A DNA stretch of 64,000 nucleotides from Kitasatospora humi (lineage in GTDB: Bacteria > Actinomycetota > Actinomycetes > Streptomycetales > Streptomycetaceae), in assembly GCF_020907985.1 (NCBI RefSeq), contig NZ_JAJJPA010000020.1:1-64000 (forward strand). Reading direction: 5' to 3'. The number at the start of each line of letters is the position of its first letter. Positions within the stretch are counted from its first letter, which is position 1. Positions 25,624 to 33,620 of this stretch are shown here, piece after piece. The translations under genes and the position numbers were made by a program. The notes below the pieces were generated by a model that saw only the letters and a program-made list of their open reading frames with translations, ran no database searches and was not told the origin of the DNA.

Positions 25624-27327
25624 TCACGCGACGACGCGGACCTTGCGCTGGCGCGGCTTGGGCTCGTAGAGGGCCAGCAGAAGGGCCTCGGCCCGGTCGG
25701 GTGAGCTGACCCCGCGCAGCTTCATCGTGCGCTTGGACTCGATGACGGTGCGCCCGCCGGAGTTGGTGGTCATCTTCGGTGCCGACAGCTGGGCTTGGGT
25801 GCGGCGGTCGATGCGCAGGCGCAGCGCCGCGGTGCGCGGGGCGAGCAGCGCCCGGGTCGCCAGCCACATTTCGTCGCGGGCGGAGGCCGGCCGCAAGGTG
25901 GCGGCCTCGTCGTCGTGGCTGGGGGCGTGGCTGGCGATCGCCGAGACGATTTCGGCCTGGTGCTGGCCTTCCCGACGCCACGCCTCCAGCAGCCCGGCCA
26001 CACCCCACCCCAGGCCGGTTCCGTCGACCTTGACGCGCACCGGCGTGGTGGTGCCGAGGGCGGCTGCCAGACGCTGGGCGGCCAGGATCTCGCGCAGCAC
26101 GATGCCGGCCACGGCGACCGGATCGGCGTTGTCCTGCCCGGCGGAAGTATGGCGCAGCTCGACCAGGTCGCCGACGGCCCGGGCGATCGCCAGCTCGTCG
26201 CCGCCGTCGGCGGCCACGTCCACGCCCAGCCGTACCCAGGCGCCGTGGCGTACCCGGTACGGGGAGGTCTCGGTTTCCAGCCCCAGGGCCTGCAACGCGG
26301 TGTAGCCGTCGCCGTCCGGCTCGGGGGCGTCGGTGGCGGCCTCCACCCAGGAGGAGGGGATCGCCCGGGCCTGGCCGCCGCGGGGGAAGCGGGCGTGGAC
26401 CTTGGCGGTGACGAACGGGGCGTCCTCGCCGTGGTCGCGGATGGTGTCCTGCACCCATTCGGGATCCACCAGGTGGGAGCCAAGGGAGTGGGCCGGCGCC
26501 TGGGGCGGGCAGGAGCGGCAGCGCCCGGTGTGTTCGCCGGACAGCTGCGGGGTGTCGTAGACGCTGATCGGCAGCACCCGTACTGCGGGGTCGGCGCAGG
26601 TCTGCTCGAACCAGCTGCCCTCGTCGTCGGTGGGCGGGTTGCCGATCAGCAGGGCGCGGGTGTGCTCGCCGGTGAGGAGGCCGCGCATCGCGGCGCCGAT
26701 GATCCGGCCGATGCCACCGGCCTCGTCCACGATGAACATCAGGCGCGGAGCGTGGATGCCCTGGACGGCGGATTCGTCGTGGTCGGGGGCGGAGAAGCCG
26801 TAGGCGACGACGACTTCGGAGCCGTGCTGGTCGGGCATCTTCCACTGGGTGACGCCGACTTCGCCGGGCAGCCCGGCTCGGGCGACGATCTGCCGGATGT
26901 GGGGCCACATCTGGCGCTGGACCTGCCGGGCGCGGGTGGCGGTGGTGACGGTCAGGGCGGTGCCGGGCGGGTGGACGGCGGCGGACCAGACGGCGGCGCG
27001 AGCGGCGATGTGGGTCTTGCCGGAGCCGAAGCAGCTGGGGACGGCAACGCGGCGGTGGTCGACGAGTGCCTCGAGGATGTCGCGCTGGCGGCTCCAGTGG
27101 CTCTCGCCGAGTACGTCGGTGACGAATCCGACCGGATCGTCGGCCCACAGCGCGTATGGGGTTCCGGCTTCGGCGTTGGCGGCGGCGAGGACCTGGGCCC
27201 AGTCCCGGGCGGTGAGTTCGGCGTAGAAGCGGCGGCGGAGGGCGCGAGGTTCGGCTGCGAGGTCCTGGTAGAGGCGGCGTGCCTGCTTGCCGGGGCGCGG
27301 GGCCGGCGGGGCGGGCAGGTGCTTCAC
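25624..27327 (-). CDS. Phage terminase large subunit
   Basis: 567 aa from GTG 27327. The ATPase domain has VPSCFGSGKTHIAARAA (Walker A, residues about 95-110) and LMFIVDEAGGI (Walker B with catalytic Glu), followed by LLIGNPPTDDEGSWF. The C-terminal nuclease half shows LGVDVAADGGDELAIA and VKVDGTGLGWGVA with the acidic residues expected of the RNase H-like fold. It would power DNA packaging. No small terminase was recognised beside it. It is convergent with the PAP2 operon and about 3.2 kb from the portal gene, separated by that operon. Confidence 0.88.
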   Translation of the reverse strand: MKHLPAPPAPRPGKQARRLYQDLAAEPRALRRRFYAELTARDWAQVLAAANAEAGTPYALWADDPVGFVTDVLGESHWSRQRDILEALVDHRRVAVPSCFGSGKTHIAARAAVWSAAVHPPGTALTVTTATRARQVQRQMWPHIRQIVARAGLPGEVGVTQWKMPDQHGSEVVVAYGFSAPDHDESAVQGIHAPRLMFIVDEAGGIGRIIGAAMRGLLTGEHTRALLIGNPPTDDEGSWFEQTCADPAVRVLPISVYDTPQLSGEHTGRCRSCPPQAPAHSLGSHLVDPEWVQDTIRDHGEDAPFVTAKVHARFPRGGQARAIPSSWVEAATDAPEPDGDGYTALQALGLETETSPYRVRHGAWVRLGVDVAADGGDELAIARAVGDLVELRHTSAGQDNADPVAVAGIVLREILAAQRLAAALGTTTPVRVKVDGTGLGWGVAGLLEAWRREGQHQAEIVSAIASHAPSHDDEAATLRPASARDEMWLATRALLAPRTAALRLRIDRRTQAQLSAPKMTTNSGGRTVIESKRTMKLRGVSSPDRAEALLLALYEPKPRQRKVRVVA

Positions 27328-27503
27328 GGGCTCTTCTTCGCTGGGGTGCTGGGGCTCGTCGAGCGTGCCCGCAGTGCTGCCCGGTGTCGCGTCGAGAAGA
27401 AAATAACCTGCGTCTATTTTCTAGACTTTGGTTACTTCTGTTGCGAGGCTGGTACCGCCAGCCGGGGCCAGCGAACCCCGGCCCTGACACAAGGAGTTCA
27501 CCT

Positions 27504-27989
27504 GTGGCCATTACCAGCCGCCTCCGCGCCAGCCATGCGGCAGCGTTCTTCGCCGCCGTCGCCGCCTTCACCACCGGGAACTCGCTCGCCTCCCACCCCG
27601 CGCCCACCGCGCCGCCTGTCGCGTCGGTCGCGCCCAGCACCGCGCCAGCTCAGCCTGCCGCGCCCATGGCCGCGCCGACGGCGCCGGCCCTGCCGGTTCC
27701 CGTACTCAGCCCATGCCCCGCTCCGGCGGATGCCCTCATCCAGCCGACCCCTGTAGCAACCGTCACGGCCGCCACGCCCGCGGTGACAGTGACGGTCCCC
27801 GGGCCGACCGTCACTGTCACGGTCACCGCGACCGCCACCGAGGTCGTCACCACTCCCACGCCGACCGCCACTATGTCCGCCCCTGCCGAGCCACTGCCGA
27901 TCACCAGCCCGGCACCCACCCTGTCGGCGAACCCGACCCCGGGCCTGCCCGCCGGACCTAGCCTCACGCCGCCCGCCCCGCTCGGCTGA
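27504..27989 (+). CDS. Pro/Thr/Val-rich, probably exported protein
   Basis: GTG 27504 with AAGGAG (27491-27496) 7 nt upstream; 161 aa. A basic start followed by AAAFFAAVAAFTTG looks like a signal or anchor segment, after which the chain is almost entirely Ala/Pro/Thr/Val with a repeat-like VTVTVPGPTVTVTVTA section. Likely a cell-wall spanning or secreted low-complexity protein. Its AT-rich promoter region (27400-27440) contrasts with the rest. Confidence 0.55.
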   Translation: MAITSRLRASHAAAFFAAVAAFTTGNSLASHPAPTAPPVASVAPSTAPAQPAAPMAAPTAPALPVPVLSPCPAPADALIQPTPVATVTAATPAVTVTVPGPTVTVTVTATATEVVTTPTPTATMSAPAEPLPITSPAPTLSANPTPGLPAGPSLTPPAPLG

Positions 27990-28032
27990 CGCGGAACCGG
28001 GCCCGGCCCCACGAGCCGGGCCCGGACGTGCG

Positions 28033-29202
28033 CTACCAGCCCCCGTCCTGCGGCGGCAGGGCCAGAACCCATCCCTCCCCCGTCTTGGTCGCCACCACCC
28101 CGAGCTGGCGCCGCGCCCGCTGCACCGTGCGGGGAGCAAGCCCCACCGAGGCCGCCGCCGCCATCACCTCCCGGGCCGGCTGCGGGCCCCGCGCGAGCAA
28201 CGTCCGCAGGAAGCGGTGCGCTCCGGCGCTGGCCGGTCGCCGACGGCCCAGGTCGGCCTGCTCCAGCACCTGGTCCACCCCGGCGCCGCACCGGCCGCCC
28301 CACACCACCGGCCGGGCACGGCCGCCCTGCTGGAACTGCAGGCCACCCATCAGCGACCACTGCCGACTGACGAGCGGTACCAGTGCCGTTTGCTGGGGTC
28401 CGGTGATCGCCAGGTGCACGGCCGCCGGGTCCACCGCCTCCACCGCCGCCTGGGCGCGGCGCGAGGCCAGCCACCCGGCTCGCTTGGAGGCCCCGCGGGT
28501 CGCCACCACGGCAAGCCCCGTCTCCTCGCTCAGCCGCGCCAGTGCGTCCAACACCTCCTCGACCGGGGTTCGGTGCGGGCAGGCGAGCATCACGTCCACG
28601 ACGAGCAGCGCGGCCTGCTCGGCGGCGAGCTGCCGGTTCAGCACTTCGAGGTCGGCCGGCAGGCGCACGCCTCGCCGCCCAACGGAGCTGAGCAGGTCCA
28701 GCACCCGCACCCGGCCAGGGTCGGCCCCGCAGGCCGCGACCACCTCGTGGACCCGCTTCATACCTGCTCCCCCTGTCAGCACCGCCACCGTCCTCGGCTC
28801 CACCGGCTGCTGACCGTCCGGCAGCGCCGTGCCACTGGAGACACGCGCCGCGACATCGAGCGCCAGGGCGAACGGATCAATCCCCTCCTCGGCGTCGATC
28901 AGCGTCAGGCCCCCGGCGGGAACGTAGCCCGGCCACACCCACCCCGGCCCATCCTCGAAGTCCGGGGCCGGCACCACGAGGTGCTGCGCACTCAGGCGCA
29001 AGGCTGCGGCGATGTCCTGCGGGTCACAGCCGGCTCCCAGGCAGTCCAGCTCCACGCGGCCGCCGCCGGCCGCCACCACCAGCAGCGCGCCCTGCCGGTC
29101 ATCGTGAACCGGGCACCGGGCCAGCCAGCCGCCCTCAGTCGACCTCAGGTTGCCCCACCGGCGCAGCGCCTTGCGCACCGCCCCGTAGGCGTCTTCCGCC
29201 AT
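28033..29202 (-). CDS. Primase/RepA-like replication protein with degenerate P-loop
   Basis: ATG 29202 (MAEDAYGAVRKALRRWG) follows AAGGAGAG; 389 aa. An N-terminal zinc-binding primase-like ribbon (CPVHDDRQGALLV, LDCLGAGC) precedes a RecA/RepA-type domain. Where that domain normally has GxxGxGKS the sequence reads LTLIDAEEGIDPFALAL, so the Walker A Lys is missing; LLVVDVML is Walker B-like. The C-terminal 80 residues contain a winged-helix segment (PAREVMAAAASVGLAPRTVQRARRQLG). It probably helps initiate element replication; ATPase activity is questionable. Confidence 0.65.
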   Translation of the reverse strand: MAEDAYGAVRKALRRWGNLRSTEGGWLARCPVHDDRQGALLVVAAGGGRVELDCLGAGCDPQDIAAALRLSAQHLVVPAPDFEDGPGWVWPGYVPAGGLTLIDAEEGIDPFALALDVAARVSSGTALPDGQQPVEPRTVAVLTGGAGMKRVHEVVAACGADPGRVRVLDLLSSVGRRGVRLPADLEVLNRQLAAEQAALLVVDVMLACPHRTPVEEVLDALARLSEETGLAVVATRGASKRAGWLASRRAQAAVEAVDPAAVHLAITGPQQTALVPLVSRQWSLMGGLQFQQGGRARPVVWGGRCGAGVDQVLEQADLGRRRPASAGAHRFLRTLLARGPQPAREVMAAAASVGLAPRTVQRARRQLGVVATKTGEGWVLALPPQDGGW

Positions 29203-29333
29203 CTCGGCTCTCTCCTTGATCCTGCTCCACCAGCACCGCCACCGCGCGCCGCCGCCGACGCCCATCCCGTTTGCTGCCCGGGAGGTGACAGCCATTCAGA
29301 GTGTGTACAAACCTGCCATGCCGTGACCGCGCC

Positions 29334-29582
29334 TCAGCACGCTGCGAGTACCGGACAGCAGGTCGCCACGTGCGGCATGTACAGCCGCTCGTAGGCCATC
29401 AGCGGCAGCTCGCCGCCGGGCCGGCGCGATCGGATCGTCCCAGCGCCGTCCCGGTACGCCGCCACGTTGCCTGCCGCATTCGGCTGCGGGTCGAGCGCCA
29501 TCCGCGTCCCGGACGCCGTGATGCTCCAGTGCACCGGTCCACCGCAGCGCCGGCACCTGGCCAGTCCGCGCCTCGGCGGCAT
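29334..29582 (-). CDS. Small zinc-ribbon protein
   Basis: 82 aa from ATG 29582, starting 3 nt after the stop of the upstream replication gene. CRRCGGPVHW near the N terminus and HVATCCP at the C terminus can supply four metal ligands; between them ASGTRMALDPQPNAAGNVAAYRDG is a pattern I associate with small proteins of actinomycete plasmids and phages. Function unknown; probably a nucleic-acid-binding accessory of replication. Confidence 0.65.
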   Translation of the reverse strand: MPPRRGLARCRRCGGPVHWSITASGTRMALDPQPNAAGNVAAYRDGAGTIRSRRPGGELPLMAYERLYMPHVATCCPVLAAC

Positions 29583-29585
29583 CCT

Positions 29586-30698
29586 CTACGCCCCGCCCGG
29601 GGCCGCGTGCCCCAGTACCTCGGTCACCGCCCGCCACCCGAATTCGGCGACGGCGCCCGCCTGGCCGCGCTCGGCGATCACCGCCAGCACCCGCCCGAGA
29701 TCAGCGTCGTGCTGCTGGCCGCCGGGCAGCGCGGTCATCACCGGGTGGCGGCCCGGCGCCGCCGACCGTTCCTGCGAGCCCTGGCTGACCACCAGGGTCA
29801 GCCGCGCTCGGCCCGCCGTCGGCACGGGCTGCGCATCGGCTGCCACGAGTTGCTCGATGTCCGCGAACCGCTGCGTCACCGACACGTCTGCCGCATTCGG
29901 CACGTGCTTGGGGCTGCGGCGCCTGCCGCCGGCCGGCGCCGGTTTGTCGGCGGTCCCGGCAAGCGGGCTGTGCCGCTGCTCGCGTACCCATTTGCGCCAC
30001 AGGGCCTGCCAGTCGGCCGCCTCGGTGGCCTGCCCGCGATGCCAGTCCGCGAACGCCTGAGTCGTCGCGACCAGGCCCGCCTGGCCGCCTAGCCGCTCGA
30101 GGTGGCCTTCCTGCTGCGCCCAGCACACGGAGTCCACATCCGGCTCGAAGTCGTACGGCAGCACAGCGCGCCGCATCCGTGCTCTGCCTCCAGGACCATG
30201 CACACCCACACCAGCCCCCTCCCTACGGGAGGGGAGGGAAGGGGCCGCGCCCGCGCGAGGACGCGGCGAGTCCCCCGGGGACGCGGACCCATGAGCTGCA
30301 CCTTCGCCCGCACCGGAGGCCTCGTCCCCCTCCGGATCACCAGTTCCTTGGCCACCGCGCTGCTGGCGCTTCTTCAGCGCCGCCTTGTGCCGCCGCTCCA
30401 GCACCTGCCGCCGGGACGGGTTGGCGTGCAGGTAGTCGTGCATCACGAAGTCTCCGGAACACACCTGCGGGCAGCGCGGGCAGTCGTGGCCGGCCTCGTG
30501 CCACAGCCCGGCCGCCACCAGCTTGCGGATCTGCGCGACGGTGCCGCACTTGGCGGCCACCGGCCCGGGGATCAGGCCGTCGGTCAGGTGGGCGCTCGCG
30601 TAGGCGCCGCAGCGCACCCACAGACCCAGTGCCGCGTTGCCCGCCAACAGGGTCTTGGGATGGTCGTCGGTGCTGTCGCTGACGGCGAACCAGGTCAT
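29586..30698 (-). CDS. Phage-type replication initiator-like protein
   Basis: 370 aa from ATG 30698. The N-terminal 95 residues (MTWFAVSDSTDDHPKTLLAG, LGLWVRCGAYASAHLTDGLIP, QIRKLVAAGLWHEAGHDCPRCP) resemble the winged-helix origin-binding domains of phage replication initiators and contain a CPRC metal site. A long Gly/Pro/Arg-rich linker follows, then residues 185-245 (DFEPDVDSVCWAQQEGHLERLGG, FADWHRGQATEAADWQALWRKWV) which look DnaT/DnaD-like. It is the first gene of the leftward replication block. Confidence 0.65.
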   Translation of the reverse strand: MTWFAVSDSTDDHPKTLLAGNAALGLWVRCGAYASAHLTDGLIPGPVAAKCGTVAQIRKLVAAGLWHEAGHDCPRCPQVCSGDFVMHDYLHANPSRRQVLERRHKAALKKRQQRGGQGTGDPEGDEASGAGEGAAHGSASPGDSPRPRAGAAPSLPSRREGAGVGVHGPGGRARMRRAVLPYDFEPDVDSVCWAQQEGHLERLGGQAGLVATTQAFADWHRGQATEAADWQALWRKWVREQRHSPLAGTADKPAPAGGRRRSPKHVPNAADVSVTQRFADIEQLVAADAQPVPTAGRARLTLVVSQGSQERSAAPGRHPVMTALPGGQQHDADLGRVLAVIAERGQAGAVAEFGWRAVTEVLGHAAPGGA

Positions 30699-30769
30699 CG
30701 GTGTAGTGCTCCCAATCAGGTGGTGGTGCGCCGGGGTCGCGGTCCCGGCTGTGGCGGAGGTGACGCGGG

Positions 30770-31000
30770 TCAGGCCGCCGCGTCGTCACGTGCGGGGGCG
30801 CCCTCCAGACCGAGCAGGGCGCGGAACTTGACGGTGGGAACTAGCAGGCGCCGGCCGACGGTGATCACAGGGATCTCCCCTCGGCGAGCCGCGTTGTAGG
30901 CGGCGGCCTTCTTCAGTCGCAGGTAGCTGCCGGCCTCTGGCACCGTCATGGTCGGCTGGACTCGCGGGTCGGGCAGCTGCGGGGTGTCGTTGCTCGTCAT
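30770..31000 (-). CDS. Excisionase-like helix-turn-helix protein
   Basis: ATG 31000 (MTSNDTPQLPDPRV) is the natural start, though the frame is open to GTG 31045; 76 aa. TMTVPEAGSYLRLKKAAAYNAARRGEIPVITVGRRLLVPTVK is the winged helix of MerR/excisionase proteins, where it bends DNA at attachment sites. It is divergent from the integrase gene across about 480 nt and has the usual neighbours for that role. Confidence 0.8.
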   Translation of the reverse strand: MTSNDTPQLPDPRVQPTMTVPEAGSYLRLKKAAAYNAARRGEIPVITVGRRLLVPTVKFRALLGLEGAPARDDAAA

Positions 31001-31476
31001 GCCCGCACTGTGGCCGCCGTCGCCCTTTACCGTCTCTTTGTCCACGCTTGACCAAGTGCATCCCAGCTCATGCCAGCAAGGCCATCAAGATCCTTTTGAG
31101 TCCGGCGTTTCCACAGGTCAGGGCATATGCAGGACGCACCTGGCGGCCTTGGCGCCCCGCAACCGCGCCCCAGCAGCACCCTGTCCGCCGCCGGGCTCGG
31201 GCCGCTTCCATCAGGCTGACCACGCTGTCCGTCCAGCACCGTCCACCCCGATCCACCGCTGCCACCTGCCGACCGGGCCCGTCCACGCTCGACGCGACCA
31301 AACACCCCGGCGGGCCGTACCGTCACGCCGACTCCCGCCCCGCACCGGCGGCCTGTGCCCTTGGCCTGCGCATTCCGGTGACTGTGGGCGCACCAATCCG
31401 CCGGCCGTGACGGCCCGTCCCAGGGGATACGCATGCCCACCCACACCCTTGCCACTACCAGTCTTGCGAGCACGCC
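31001..31476. other. Intergenic region between excisionase and integrase
   Basis: 475 nt with no credible gene; overlapping short frames lack start signals. It must hold the divergent promoters of xis and int. No attachment-site core matching the tRNA-Lys fragment at 36591-36631 is present. Confidence 0.45.
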
Positions 31477-33459
31477 GTGAGCCGGGGCACGGTGTTCCGC
31501 CGTTGCGGTTGCCGCGGGCCAGTCCTCGATGAGAGCGGCAACCCGGTGCTCAACTCCAAGGGCCGCCCCAAGACCCGCGAGCTCGGCGCCAAGTGCCCGA
31601 AGCTGAACGGCAAGAAGCCCCACGGCACGTGGTGGTACTACATCAAGCTCCCACCCGGCCCGGACGGCAAGCCCAACCGCGACCGGCGCGGCGGCTTCGA
31701 GAACAAGGACAAGGCCGAAGACGCGCTGAAGAAGGTCATCGCCCGCCTCGACCGCTCCGAGGAGGTCGATCACCGCACCACCGTCGCCCAGTTCCTGACA
31801 CAGTGGCTGGCCAGCAAGAAGAAGCTGGAGGAGTCCACGGCCAACTCCTACGAGGGGCACATACGCAACTACCTGGAGCCCTACCTGGGGGCCATCGTGC
31901 TGGAGGATCTCCGCCCCCAGCACATCCGCGACATGTTCGACGCGATCGGGGAACGCAATCTGGTCATCGCCTACGAACTCGGCGTGATCGCCAAGGCGAG
32001 GCAGGAGTACGCCGAGTGGAAAGCCCAGTACGGCCGCAAACCCGGCCGCCCCCGAGCAGATGCCCCGCCCCCACCGGTGCCGGCCCCGGAGATCCCCAAG
32101 CGCAAGAAGCACCGGCAGATGCGCATCGTGGCAGCCGCCACCATGCACCGCATCCTGGCGACCCTGCGCTCAGCGCTGACCCGGGCCGTCGAAGAGCTGC
32201 GGATCCCCAAGAACTGGGCCAGCCTGGTCGAACTGCCCTCCGGCAAGCGGCCCAAGGCCCTGCTGTGGACCCCCGAGCGGGTCGCTGAATGGCAGCGCAC
32301 TGGCATCAAGCCGTCCAAGGTGATGGTGTGGACCCCGCCCCAGGCCGGCGCCTTCCTCGACGGCATCGCAGAGGACTGGCTGCGCGCCTACTGGCACCTG
32401 CTGATCTTCCGCGGCCTGCGCCGAGGGGAAGGCTGCGGCCTGCGCTGGTCCGCCGTCGACCTCGACTCTGGTGTCATCCACGTCACCTGGCAGATCGTCA
32501 CCGTCAAGTACAAGAAGAAGGGCAAGGCGCCCAAGCAGGACTCGGTGCGCACCATCGCCCTCGACAGCCACACCCTGGCCGAACTGCGCGAGCACAAGGT
32601 CCGCATGGACGAGGCCCGGCGCCTGGCCGCCGAGGCCGGTACCCCCTGGCCGGACCACGACTTCGTGTTCGTCCGCGAGGACGGCACCGAGATCCATCCC
32701 GACTACCTCACCGACCGGTTCGACCTGCTGGAGCAGCGCCTGGGGCTGCCACCGATCACCCTGCACGGCACCCGTCACCTGGCAGCCGTGCTCGCCCTGG
32801 CCGGCGGCGCCGACCTGAAAGTGGTCCAGGACCTGCTGGGCCACTCCAGCATCACCATCACCGCCGACACTTACACCTCCGTCCTGCCCGAGCTGGACCG
32901 CTCCTCCGCCGAAGCAGCCGTCGCCCTGGTGCCGATGGCCAGCAGCATGGTGCGCGGCCCGGCCAGCCCGCGGCCGGCGTTCGTGGTGGACTACTACGGC
33001 CGCTTCCAAGTGGCCTTCAGCCAGCAGGAGACCGCGCAGCAGTTCGTGGAGCAGTGCAACACCGACGACACCGCGATCACCGGGCACCCGACCACGGAGC
33101 CGCTCACCGTGCCGGCCGAGCCCGAACTGTTCACCGGCAAGGTGTGGGAGGCCATGCCGCACCGGCAGGTCGTCCACACGGTGTGGGCCGTCATCAACAG
33201 CCGCACGGGGCGAGTGGACGACGAGGACCCGATGAGCTCGGTCCCCTATTGGGAGTTCGACGGCGAGTTCTTCACGTACCGCCAGGCGCAGTGGACGATG
33301 GAGCGCCGGCCGGGTCCGCGCGGCTGGATCGAGATCAGCGCGTGGGGCACTGAGCCAGAGGCGGTGAAGGAGGCGTTCAAGATCGCGCACGCGAAGGCCC
33401 AGGCTCAAGCTGACGGCACCGAACGCTGGACCGACCGCGACTCAGGGACCGTCGACTGA
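31477..33459 (+). CDS. int: Tyrosine site-specific integrase with long C-terminal extension
   Basis: GTG 31477; 660 aa. An N-terminal Cys-containing segment and AP2-like arm domain, then a SAM-like core-binding domain (TTVAQFLTQWLASKKKLEESTANSYEGHIRNY). The catalytic domain has Arg in FRGLRRGEGCGLRW (about residue 312), HGTRH (about 429), LGHSSITITADTYTSVLP with nucleophile Tyr at about 466. Residues 485-660 lie beyond the normal end of the family and include VVDYYGRFQVAFSQQETAQQF and WTMERRPGPRGWIEIS; their role is unknown. It probably integrates the element at tRNA-Lys, whose cut 5' half is 3 kb downstream. Confidence 0.9.
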   Translation: MSRGTVFRRCGCRGPVLDESGNPVLNSKGRPKTRELGAKCPKLNGKKPHGTWWYYIKLPPGPDGKPNRDRRGGFENKDKAEDALKKVIARLDRSEEVDHRTTVAQFLTQWLASKKKLEESTANSYEGHIRNYLEPYLGAIVLEDLRPQHIRDMFDAIGERNLVIAYELGVIAKARQEYAEWKAQYGRKPGRPRADAPPPPVPAPEIPKRKKHRQMRIVAAATMHRILATLRSALTRAVEELRIPKNWASLVELPSGKRPKALLWTPERVAEWQRTGIKPSKVMVWTPPQAGAFLDGIAEDWLRAYWHLLIFRGLRRGEGCGLRWSAVDLDSGVIHVTWQIVTVKYKKKGKAPKQDSVRTIALDSHTLAELREHKVRMDEARRLAAEAGTPWPDHDFVFVREDGTEIHPDYLTDRFDLLEQRLGLPPITLHGTRHLAAVLALAGGADLKVVQDLLGHSSITITADTYTSVLPELDRSSAEAAVALVPMASSMVRGPASPRPAFVVDYYGRFQVAFSQQETAQQFVEQCNTDDTAITGHPTTEPLTVPAEPELFTGKVWEAMPHRQVVHTVWAVINSRTGRVDDEDPMSSVPYWEFDGEFFTYRQAQWTMERRPGPRGWIEISAWGTEPEAVKEAFKIAHAKAQAQADGTERWTDRDSGTVD

Positions 33460-33620
33460 GCAAAGTGGATAGGCATGGTTCAGCAGGCACTTGATGTGGC
33501 AGAAGCGAAATGCCGCAGGAAGCAGGCCGGACTGACCTGTGAATGGCCCTGCCGGTAGTTGCCGGCAGGGCATCGATACCAACAGCTCATACCGGTGCCT
33601 GGCCGTCAGTTATGTGGCTA

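Noticed and set aside
25274..27756. Very long frames on both strands over the terminase gene (788 and 653 codons)
   Set aside because: Shadows of the terminase frame; Arg/Pro- or Gly-rich with no domains.
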